Source of the DNA: Paracoccaceae bacterium
GTDB lineage: Bacteria > Pseudomonadota > Alphaproteobacteria > Rhodobacterales > Rhodobacteraceae
Assembly: GCA_026982515.1 (NCBI GenBank)
Contig: JALSGY010000009.1
Coordinates: 1 to 6,719 of the forward strand
Direction of reading: 5' to 3'
DNA length: 6,719 nt
Of the stretch, positions 1-5,258 are shown one piece after another (the stretch's first letter is position 1; the number at the start of each line of letters is the position of its first letter). The notes under the pieces were generated by a model. The model was not told where the DNA came from and ran no database searches. It saw only the letters and a list, made by a program, of their open reading frames with translations. A program made the position numbers and the translations under genes.

Positions 1-901
1 GGGCCGCGGGGTGGGCCCGGAAAAGGATCATATCTACCTCAACCTCAATCACCTGCCGCGGGAGGTGATCGAAGAGCGCCTGCCGGGCATTGCCGAAAGC
101 GCCCGCATCTTTGCCGGCGTCGATGTGACGAAGGACCCGATCCCGGTTCTGCCCACCGTACATTACAACATGGGCGGCATTCCCACCAACTACTGGGGAG
201 AGGTGCTCAACCCCACCGCAGATGACCACGACGCGGTGGTGCCGGGGCTGATGGCGGTGGGCGAGGCGGCCTGCGCCTCGCTGCACGGGGCCAATCGGCT
301 GGGCTCCAACTCGTTGATCGATCTTGTCGTGCTGGGCCGGGCGGCGGCGATCCGGGCGGGGCAGATCGTCGATCCTCGTGCGGCGGTGCCCGAGGGGCCG
401 GACAGCGAGGTAGAGAAGATTCTCGACCGCTTCGATTCCATCCGCCACGCCGATGGGGCCAATCCCACGGCCGAGGTGCGGCTGAAGATGCAGAAGGCGA
501 TGCAGAAGGACGCCGCCGTCTTCCGCACCGCCGAAACCCTGCAGGAGGGCTGCGCCGCGATCAGTGCGATCTGGAAGGAGATGCAGGACATCAGGGTTAC
601 CGACCGTTCCTTGATCTGGAACTCAGACCTGATGGAAACGCTGGAGCTGCACAACCTGATGGCCAATGCCATCACCACAGTCTACTCGGCCGAGGCACGC
701 ACCGAAAGCCGCGGCTCGCATGCCCGCGAGGACTACCCCGAACGCGACGACACGAACTGGCGCAAGCACACCATCTCGCGGGTGGACGGGAACGGCGAGG
801 TCAGCCTCAGCTACCGCGATGTCCACACCGAGCCGCTGACCCCGGCGGAGCAGGGCGGCATCGACCTGAAGAAGATCGCGCCCAAGAAGCGGGTTTATTG
901 A
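1..901 (+). CDS. sdhA: Succinate dehydrogenase flavoprotein subunit (C-terminal part, 5' end outside window)
   Basis: This is the catalytic FAD-carrying subunit of respiratory complex II, which oxidises succinate to fumarate on the cytoplasmic face of the inner membrane. The reading frame is open at the left edge (first full codon at base 2), so only about 299 of the usual roughly 600 residues are visible. Seen directly: a Gly-Arg-Gly stretch at the edge, then HYNMGGIPT (bases 164-190), carrying the active-site-region histidine, and HGANRLGSNSL, which matches the conserved FAD/substrate-binding arginine segment of the SdhA/FrdA family. The helical domain and the C-terminal domain with its R-E-D-Y-P-E-R-D-D-T-N-W-R-K-H segment follow, ending in KKRVY. 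The stop codon overlaps the ribosome binding site of sdhB, so the two are translated from one mRNA. The GTG at base 11 is internal, not a start. The sequence fits SdhA better than FrdA because of the alphaproteobacterial context. Confidence 0.97.
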   Translation, partial: GRGVGPEKDHIYLNLNHLPREVIEERLPGIAESARIFAGVDVTKDPIPVLPTVHYNMGGIPTNYWGEVLNPTADDHDAVVPGLMAVGEAACASLHGANRLGSNSLIDLVVLGRAAAIRAGQIVDPRAAVPEGPDSEVEKILDRFDSIRHADGANPTAEVRLKMQKAMQKDAAVFRTAETLQEGCAAISAIWKEMQDIRVTDRSLIWNSDLMETLELHNLMANAITTVYSAEARTESRGSHAREDYPERDDTNWRKHTISRVDGNGEVSLSYRDVHTEPLTPAEQGGIDLKKIAPKKRVY

Positions 902-906
902 GGAGG
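901..906 (+). promoter_or_regulatory. Strong ribosome binding site of sdhB
   Basis: AGGAGG lies five bases ahead of the sdhB ATG at 912 and begins on the last base of the sdhA stop codon. This is a full Shine-Dalgarno match and fixes the sdhB start. Confidence 0.85.
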
Positions 907-911
907 TAGAA

Positions 912-1691
912 ATGGTCCAGTTCAGACTTCCCAGGAACAGCCGCATCCGTATCGGCAAGACGTGGCCGAAGCCCGAGGGCGCGAAGAACCTCCGCAAGTT
1001 CCAGATCTACCGCTGGGATCCCGACAGTGGCGAGAACCCCCGCGTCGATACCTATTTCGTCGATATGGACAGCTGCGGCCCGATGGTTCTGGACGCGCTG
1101 ATCAAGATCAAGAACGAGATCGACCCGACGCTCTCGTTCCGCCGCTCCTGCCGTGAGGGCATCTGCGGTTCCTGTGCCATGAACATCGATGGCAGAAACA
1201 CCCTGGCCTGCATCTGCGGCATGGACGAAATCAGGGGCGACGTGAAGATCTACCCGCTGCCGCACATGCATGTGGTAAAGGATCTGATCCCGGATCTGAC
1301 GCATTTCTACGCCCAGCATGCCTCGATCATGCCGTGGCTGGAAACCGCCACCAACCGGCCCGAGCGCGAGTGGAAGCAATCCATCGAAGACCGCAGAAAG
1401 CTGGACGGGCTTTATGAATGCGTGATGTGTGCCAGCTGCTCGACCGCCTGTCCCAGCTACTGGTGGAACTCCGATCGCTATCTCGGTCCGGCGGCCCTGC
1501 TGCATGCCTACCGCTGGATCATCGACAGCCGCGACGAGGCCACGGGAGAGCGGCTCGACCAGCTGGAAGATCCGTTCAGGCTCTATCGCTGTCACACGAT
1601 CATGAACTGCACCAACACCTGCCCGAAGGGTCTGAACCCGGCCAAGGCGATTGCCGAGATCAAGAAGCTGATGCTGGAGCGGGTGGTGTGA
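912..1691 (+). CDS. sdhB: Succinate dehydrogenase iron-sulfur subunit
   Basis: This subunit carries electrons from the SdhA flavin through three iron-sulfur clusters to ubiquinone at the SdhC/SdhD membrane anchor. The 259 residues match the family length. An N-terminal ferredoxin-like domain holds the [2Fe-2S] ligands C80, C85, C88 and C100 (CREGICGSC motif). The C-terminal domain holds the [4Fe-4S] ligands C170, C173, C176 and C237, and the [3Fe-4S] ligands C180, C227 and C233. The quinone-site residues known in Escherichia coli SdhB are also present: P181, S182, W185, H228 and I230, at a constant offset of 21. The ATG at 912 has a near-perfect ribosome binding site. All cluster ligands are intact, so the protein should be functional. 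It follows sdhA by 10 bases. sdhC and sdhD would be expected upstream of sdhA, outside the window. Confidence 0.98.
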   Translation: MVQFRLPRNSRIRIGKTWPKPEGAKNLRKFQIYRWDPDSGENPRVDTYFVDMDSCGPMVLDALIKIKNEIDPTLSFRRSCREGICGSCAMNIDGRNTLACICGMDEIRGDVKIYPLPHMHVVKDLIPDLTHFYAQHASIMPWLETATNRPEREWKQSIEDRRKLDGLYECVMCASCSTACPSYWWNSDRYLGPAALLHAYRWIIDSRDEATGERLDQLEDPFRLYRCHTIMNCTNTCPKGLNPAKAIAEIKKLMLERVV

Positions 1692-1728
1692 TCACGTACC
1701 ACCTGGCACCGCGGCGGCCTGCCCCTCC

Positions 1729-1923
1729 ATGCCGCTGGTAATCCTTCTGGCGATCGTCGTGCTGGCGGTGATGTTCTGGCGCTACCGGACGGTGCGCTTG
1801 ACGCGCAACTGCCGCTGGCGCGAAAATCGCGCGGCAGGAGAATGGCGTTGCGCCTATTGCGGTGCGGTGACGAGAACCGCCAATGGCGGGCCGCCGGTGA
1901 TCTGCCTGCAGGAGAATGGATAA
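1729..1923 (+). CDS. Small membrane-anchored protein with a four-cysteine (zinc-ribbon-like) motif
   Basis: The gene encodes 64 residues. Residues 3-17 form one strongly hydrophobic segment (I, L, V, A, M, F, W), followed at once by a basic stretch (R18, R20, R23, R26). By the positive-inside rule this suggests a signal anchor with the C-terminus in the cytoplasm. The soluble tail has C28, a C41-x2-C44-G pair and C59: four cysteines spaced like a minimal metal-binding site. A CRWR motif precedes the pair and GGPP precedes the last cysteine. I recall similar small proteins in Rhodobacterales, but no function is known to me. ATG 1729 is the first usable start in this frame after sdhB, and I see no clear ribosome binding site, so translation may depend on coupling to sdhB 37 bases upstream. 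It ends 16 bases before the start I chose for the next gene. Zinc binding and topology are inference. Confidence 0.68.
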   Translation: MPLVILLAIVVLAVMFWRYRTVRLTRNCRWRENRAAGEWRCAYCGAVTRTANGGPPVICLQENG

Positions 1924-1927
1924 GGGC

Positions 1928-1932
1928 GGGAG
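1928..1932 (+). promoter_or_regulatory. Ribosome binding site deciding the start of the DUF1989 gene
   Basis: GGGAG, seven bases ahead of ATG 1940, is well placed. The alternative upstream ATG at 1916 would overlap the preceding gene by eight bases, and the GGAG before it is only one base away, too close for efficient initiation. ATG 1940 is therefore preferred. Confidence 0.55.
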
Positions 1933-1939
1933 CAGAAGC

Positions 1940-2782
1940 ATGAATGAGGAACCGGACGATGCCGCCTCCCGGCGCGCCATCGCGCCGGTTGACGTCTATT
2001 CAGCCGCAAGCCTGCCACAGCCGGATCTGGCACTTTACCGCAAGGCACGGGCAGGGGCGAGAAAGACGGACGAAATCCTTGTCCCTCCGCGTGAGGGCCG
2101 GTGCTTCCGGGCCCGTGCCGGCCAGTTCTTCCGCATCACCTGCACGCACGGGCCACAGGTCGGCGATCTCAACCTGTGGAACGCTCATGACCTCACCGAG
2201 CGCTTCTACTCGGGCAAGACCCGTGCCCTGCACCGCACCCACCTGAGCACCGGTGACAGGCTCTGGTCCTCTTTTCCCCGCCTGCGGCCGATGGCCACGA
2301 TCATCACCGATACGCTGGCCTGGTACGGCGTGGATGAGCATGGCTGTTCCGTCCATGACGTGATCGGCACCCGCTGTGACCCCTATACCCAGCACCTTCT
2401 GGCCGGCACCGACTATCACCATTGCTGCCATTCCAATCTCGCCCGCGCGCTGGCGGCGGAAACCGGCATGGGCCTGTCCGAGGCCGAGGCCCATGTGCAC
2501 GACGTGCTCAACGTCTTCATGTGTACCGGTTTTCATCGGGAAACCGGGCGCTACCAGATGAAGGCCAGCCCGGTGCGCCCGGGCGATTATCTGGAGTTCT
2601 TTGCCGAGATCGATCTGCTTGGCGCCCTGTCGGCTTGTCCCGGCGGGGATTGCTCCACCGGCCACTCCAGCGACGAGGCCGCCTGCCATCCGCTGAAGAT
2701 AGAGATCTTTGCCCCCGAACATCTGCCCGAAGGCTGGACCCCGCCGCCACGCAATGGCTACTCGGGCCGCCACGGCCTCTGA
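1940..2782 (+). CDS. DUF1989 family protein (urea-carboxylase-associated / carboxyguanidine deiminase-like)
   Basis: The 280-residue protein (288 if ATG 1916 is used) is one DUF1989 domain. Characteristic segments are GDLNLWNAHD (76-84), the following Y-S-G-K-T-R, TGDRLWS (104-110), DVIGTRCDPYT (140-150), CHSN (163-166), HDVLNVFMCTG (187-197) and KASPVRPGDYLEFFAEIDLLGALSACPGGD (208-237). Known for the family: the paired UAAP1/UAAP2 members (CgdA/CgdB) together form a carboxyguanidine deiminase, acting after guanidine carboxylase in nitrogen assimilation. Many single members have no assigned reaction. This copy stands alone, with no second DUF1989 gene, carboxylase, allophanate hydrolase or transporter nearby, so the substrate cannot be assigned. 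There is no signal peptide, so it is probably cytoplasmic. Conserved C146, C163, H164 and C233 are candidates for metal or catalytic roles. It lies 16 bases behind the four-cysteine gene, in the same direction as sdhAB, and converges with deoD. The family call is firm and the reaction is open. Confidence 0.9.
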   Translation: MNEEPDDAASRRAIAPVDVYSAASLPQPDLALYRKARAGARKTDEILVPPREGRCFRARAGQFFRITCTHGPQVGDLNLWNAHDLTERFYSGKTRALHRTHLSTGDRLWSSFPRLRPMATIITDTLAWYGVDEHGCSVHDVIGTRCDPYTQHLLAGTDYHHCCHSNLARALAAETGMGLSEAEAHVHDVLNVFMCTGFHRETGRYQMKASPVRPGDYLEFFAEIDLLGALSACPGGDCSTGHSSDEAACHPLKIEIFAPEHLPEGWTPPPRNGYSGRHGL

Positions 2783-2818
2783 TTTCTTCTGTCCGGAAAA
2801 TACTCTCGGGGGTGAATT

Positions 2819-2841
2819 GCCCGCAAGGCGCAAGAGCGGGC
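2819..2841. terminator. Weak hairpin between convergent DUF1989 and deoD genes
   Basis: The 80 bases between the two convergent stop codons contain GCCCGC (2819-2824) and GCGGGC (2836-2841), a perfect six-base-pair stem with an 11-base loop. No T-run follows on either strand, so it is not a clear intrinsic terminator. It may still slow polymerase or protect a 3' end. Short flanking GTCCG (2791-2795) and CGGAC (2841-2845) could pair instead. Confidence 0.3.
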
Positions 2842-2862
2842 GGACAGCCCCCTGGCGCGGTT

Positions 2863-3567
2863 TCACTCGAAGGCGGCTTCCAGCGCGATTTCTACCATGT
2901 CGCCGAAGCTGCGTTCGCGCTCACCGGCCGGCAGGGCTTCGCCGGTCTGCAGATGGTCGGAGACCGTCAGCACCGCCAGGGCCCGCTTTGCGTGGCGCGC
3001 GGCCAGGGTGTAGAGTTCCGCCGCCTCCATCTCGACGGCAAGAATGCCGTGGCGTACCATCTGCTCGTTCAGATCGGGGCGCTCGTCGTAGAAGGTATCG
3101 GATGAATAGATCCCGCCGACATGCAGCCCCACTTCCCGGCTCTCGGCCGCCCTTGCCGCGGCCTGCAGCAGGTCCCAGTCGGCGGCAGGGGCGAAATTGA
3201 TCTCCTTCATGATGCCGCGCGACGGGGTGGAGATGGAACTGGCGGTCATCGCCAGGATCACGTCGCGGACCTTCACCCTTTCCTGCATCCCGCCGCAAGA
3301 GCCGATGCGGATGAGCGTCTCCGCCCCGTAATCGCGGATCAGCTCGTTGACGTAGATGGAAAGCGACGGCATGCCCATGCCCGATCCCTGGATCGTCACC
3401 CGGTTCCCCTTCCAGGTGCCGGTGAAGCCCAGCATGCCTCGCACGTCGTTGACGAGTTCCACCCCTTCCAGAAAGGTTTCGGCCGCCCAGCGGGCGCGGT
3501 AGGGGTCGCCGGGTAACAGCACCGTCGGGGCGATCTGTCCGGGTTCGGCGCTGATGTGAATGCTCAT
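2863..3567 (-). CDS. deoD: Purine-nucleoside phosphorylase, DeoD type
   Basis: DeoD cleaves purine (deoxy)ribonucleosides with phosphate to the free base and (deoxy)ribose-1-phosphate, in purine salvage and nucleoside catabolism. The family enzymes are cytoplasmic hexamers. The 234 residues match the trimeric/hexameric NP-II family (E. coli about 239). All residues known to form the E. coli site are present at the conventional numbering: H4 (from the neighbouring subunit), G20, R24, R43, R87 and S90 for phosphate and ribose; E179, M180 and E181 for ribose; and S203, D204 and R217 for proton transfer to the base. Signature stretches are LLPGDPYRAR, NDVRGMLGFTG, IGSCGG and AVEMEAAELY. The start has AAGGG about seven bases upstream. 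The gene lies 64 bases behind the GntR-family regulator on the same strand, with no obvious terminator between in that direction, so co-transcription is possible. D204, as opposed to the N found in some nucleoside phosphorylases, supports the 6-amino/6-oxo purine range of DeoD. Confidence 0.95.
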   Translation of the reverse strand: MSIHISAEPGQIAPTVLLPGDPYRARWAAETFLEGVELVNDVRGMLGFTGTWKGNRVTIQGSGMGMPSLSIYVNELIRDYGAETLIRIGSCGGMQERVKVRDVILAMTASSISTPSRGIMKEINFAPAADWDLLQAAARAAESREVGLHVGGIYSSDTFYDERPDLNEQMVRHGILAVEMEAAELYTLAARHAKRALAVLTVSDHLQTGEALPAGERERSFGDMVEIALEAAFE

Positions 3568-3631
3568 TCCTTGTCCCTTCGCATGAGATCATCCGGCCAT
3601 GCACGGCCGCCTTTTCGCCTTTTTACGGTTT

Positions 3632-4399
3632 CTAGCGGTCTTTCTCGTGCTCCAGCCGCAGGCGGGCGATGGCCTCGTTGCGCTCCAGCTTGCGCTGCGC
3701 GGCGAGGGCCTGTTCCACGTAGTCAAGATGCTCTTCCACCGCCTTGCGCGCGGCCACCGGATCGCGTGCCTGCAGGGCGTCGTTGATCTTGCGGTGCTGT
3801 TCCAGCAGGGCACTGCGTGTGGTGCGCTGCTTGAACATGATCTGGCGGTTGTAGAACACCCCCTCGCGCAGCAGCTGGAACATCGAACGCATCATGTGCA
3901 GCATGATCACGTTGTGGCTGGCCTCGAGGATGGAAAGATGAAACTCCGCGTCCAGCCGTGCGCCATCGGAGGCGCCACGCTTTTCGGCTGCCGCGACCAT
4001 CTTCTGAAACAGCGCGTCCACCACCTTGAGATCAGTGTCGGAGGCCATTCTGGCGGCGCGCTCGGCGGCCAGCCCCTCGATGTCGCGGCGAAACGAGATG
4101 TAGTCGAACAGCGCCTCGTCATGGCTGGCGAACAGCTTGACGAGCGCATCAGAGAAGGCCGAGCCCAGCACGTCGGCCACATAGACGCCGGCCCCGGCGC
4201 GGCTGGTCAGCAGCCCCTTTTCCTGCAGGTCGGCCAGCGCTTCGCGCAGCGAAGGCCGCGACACGCCGAGGCGTTCAGCCAGCTCGCGCTCGGCCGGCAG
4301 CCGCTCACCGGGGCGCAGGATGCCGCGCAGAATCAGCTGCTCGATCTGCCGGACGACCGAGTGCGACAGTTTTTCCGGCTGGACCTTCTGAAATGCCAT
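3632..4399 (-). CDS. GntR-family transcriptional regulator, FadR subfamily (FCD domain)
   Basis: A 255-residue one-component regulator. The N-terminal winged helix-turn-helix occupies about residues 9-75, with RPGERLPAERELAERLGVSRPSLREAL, the classic FadR/PdhR DNA-recognition region. The all-helical FCD effector domain fills about 95-235. Its putative metal/effector ligands follow the known FCD pattern: D150, H154, H202 and H224. The overall sequence (MAFQKVQPEKLS..., LRPGERLPAERELA, SRPSLREAL, ASHNVIMLHMMR) resembles PdhR/LldR-type regulators of pyruvate, lactate or glycolate use, so a small carboxylate ligand is a reasonable but unproven guess. I start it at ATG 4399, with AGG-type sequence upstream. 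A longer in-frame start at 4462 would run back into the terminator of the preceding gene and add residues unlike the family N-terminus. A 22-base inverted repeat upstream could be its own operator. The C-terminus is a charged helix. Its only same-strand neighbour downstream is deoD. Confidence 0.92.
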   Translation of the reverse strand: MAFQKVQPEKLSHSVVRQIEQLILRGILRPGERLPAERELAERLGVSRPSLREALADLQEKGLLTSRAGAGVYVADVLGSAFSDALVKLFASHDEALFDYISFRRDIEGLAAERAARMASDTDLKVVDALFQKMVAAAEKRGASDGARLDAEFHLSILEASHNVIMLHMMRSMFQLLREGVFYNRQIMFKQRTTRSALLEQHRKINDALQARDPVAARKAVEEHLDYVEQALAAQRKLERNEAIARLRLEHEKDR

Positions 4400-4407
4400 T
4401 TCCTGAC

Positions 4408-4429
4408 CCTGTTGTGCCTTTTGTACAGG
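4408..4429. promoter_or_regulatory. Candidate operator: inverted repeat upstream of the FadR-type regulator
   Basis: CCTGT (4408-4412) and ACAGG (4425-4429) form a perfect inverted repeat with a 12-base spacer, ending nine bases ahead of the regulator's start codon. The right arm includes the small palindrome TGTACA (4422-4427). FadR-subfamily proteins bind short imperfect palindromes containing GT...AC and often repress their own gene. The position fits autoregulation, but the match to a known consensus is loose. Confidence 0.35.
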
Positions 4430-4460
4430 ATAGGCAGCCGGCCCGGGCAGGACAACATGC

Positions 4461-4488
4461 AAAACGGCCGGGCCTTTCCGGCCCGGCC
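4461..4488 (-). terminator. Intrinsic terminator of the OmpA-family lipoprotein gene
   Basis: GGCCGGGCC (4466-4474) and GGCCCGGCC (4480-4488) form a perfect nine-base-pair G+C stem with a five-base loop. On the minus strand it is followed, after one base (G), by TTTT (4464-4461). It starts 19 bases after the lipoprotein stop codon. It separates that gene from the regulator, which must therefore have its own promoter in 4400-4460. Confidence 0.85.
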
Positions 4489-4507
4489 TGTCAGTACCCG
4501 GTCGTGC

Positions 4508-5155
4508 TCAGCTGTTGGGGATGATCACGATCTCCACCCGCCGGTTCTGGGCCCGACCCTCCGGGGTGAGGTTGGTGGCGATCGGATCATCCTCGCCGCG
4601 CCCGATGGTGACGATCCGCCACGAGGGCACACCATTGGTGATCAGGACCGCGGCCACCGCGTTGGCCCGCTCCAGCGAGAGATCGCGGTTGTAGGCGGCT
4701 GGTCCGGTGTTGTCGGTGTGGCCGATCACTTGCACGGTGGAGTTCGGATAGCGCTGCAGATGCGCGGCCAGGGCTGCCAGATCCTGGCGCAGGTCCGGGC
4801 GTACCTCGGCGCTGTCGGTGGCGAACAGTATGTCGTCGGGCATGCGCACGATCAGCTCGGTGCCGGTGTTGATGATCTGCACCCGGTCGTCGCCGATGCT
4901 CTGCTGAAGTTCGGCGGCCTGGGCATCGAGCGCGGTACCGATCAGCCCGCCTGCGATCCCGCCGACGATGGCCCCCCTCACGGCCCTGTTCCTTTGCTGC
5001 CTGGGGTTGTTTCCGGTGAACAGCCCCCACACGGCCCCGGTTGCGGCCCCGATGGCAGCACCTTCCTGGGCACGGTTCTCGAAGCCGCCGGTGCAGGCCG
5101 ACAGGACGAACAGCGATGCGGTGGCGGCAAGTACGGGTTTCTTCATGGCAATCAT
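4508..5155 (-). CDS. OmpA-family outer-membrane lipoprotein with glycine-zipper region
   Basis: A 215-residue envelope lipoprotein. The N-terminus has two lysines, a hydrophobic stretch and an L-S-A-C lipobox, so C21 should be lipidated. T22 at +2 is not an aspartate, which predicts sorting to the outer membrane. Residues about 32-76 are a glycine-zipper segment (GAAIGAATGAVWG, then GAIVGGIAGGLIG), a feature of the YiaD/SlyB-like group that can insert in or pack against the membrane. Residues about 100-212 are an OmpA C-terminal domain, with ILFATDS, the peptidoglycan-binding GHTDNTG (D148), LSLERA and the NRRVEI arginine (R205/R206). The role is expected to be tethering the outer membrane to peptidoglycan. 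ATG 5155 is chosen because GAGGA (5161-5165) lies five bases upstream. ATG 5146, three codons later, would keep the same lipobox, and an upstream ATG at 5224 would put a charged extension before the signal. It closely resembles YiaD, but I do not assign the symbol. Confidence 0.93.
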   Translation of the reverse strand: MIAMKKPVLAATASLFVLSACTGGFENRAQEGAAIGAATGAVWGLFTGNNPRQQRNRAVRGAIVGGIAGGLIGTALDAQAAELQQSIGDDRVQIINTGTELIVRMPDDILFATDSAEVRPDLRQDLAALAAHLQRYPNSTVQVIGHTDNTGPAAYNRDLSLERANAVAAVLITNGVPSWRIVTIGRGEDDPIATNLTPEGRAQNRRVEIVIIPNS

Positions 5156-5160
5156 GGCAG

Positions 5161-5165
5161 TCCTC
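5161..5165 (-). promoter_or_regulatory. Ribosome binding site of the OmpA-family lipoprotein gene
   Basis: On the minus strand GAGGA precedes ATG 5155 by five bases. This decides between the three in-frame ATG codons at 5224, 5155 and 5146. Confidence 0.6.
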
Positions 5166-5258
5166 GACAAGTTGGCCCAGCTTGAGTCGTTCTTACGCGT
5201 GGATTGCCTCCACTTCAAAGGCAAGCAGACGCCGATCGGCGGAAAACTGCAAGAACTT
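5166..5258 (-). promoter_or_regulatory. Intergenic region with palindrome and short inverted repeat, upstream of the lipoprotein gene
   Basis: This gap should hold the end signal of the methyltransferase gene and the promoter of the lipoprotein gene. It contains a perfect 12-base palindrome, CGCCGATCGGCG (5230-5241), and an inverted repeat TTGCCT/AGGCAA (5204-5209 with 5219-5224, nine-base loop). Neither has a T-run on the minus strand, so both look more like protein-binding or RNA-structure elements than terminators. A TTGCAG on the minus strand just before the palindrome could be a -35 element, but the -10 is poor. Confidence 0.3.

Noticed and set aside
807..1595. Minus-strand open frame of 262 codons opposite sdhB
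   Set aside because: It is antisense to a fully intact SdhB with all cluster ligands, and its translation shows no recognisable domain.
1916..1939. ATG 1916 as start of the DUF1989 gene
   Set aside because: The purine-rich stretch before it is only one base away and the start overlaps the preceding gene. ATG 1940 has GGGAG at a proper distance.
2000..2866. Minus-strand open frame of 288 codons opposite the DUF1989 gene
   Set aside because: It overlaps the strongly conserved DUF1989 coding sequence almost entirely and has no recognisable motif.
2422..3105. Plus-strand open frame of 227 codons spanning the DUF1989 and deoD ends
   Set aside because: It is out of frame with DUF1989 and antisense to deoD, and crosses the convergent intergenic gap. 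It is a composition artefact.
3583..3592. Short symmetric ATGA-GA-TCAT in the deoD leader
   Set aside because: The four-base arms are too short to tell from chance, and they do not match the repeat found ahead of the regulator.
4400..4462. Longer N-terminus for the FadR-type regulator (start at 4462)
   Set aside because: It would begin in the T-run of the upstream terminator and add 21 residues not seen in FadR/PdhR-type N-termini. ATG 4399 gives the typical beginning.
3599..5185. Long plus-strand open frame of 528 codons
   Set aside because: It runs antisense through the regulator gene, the intrinsic terminator and the lipoprotein gene, each with clear family motifs on the minus strand. 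Long antisense frames are common in G+C-rich DNA.
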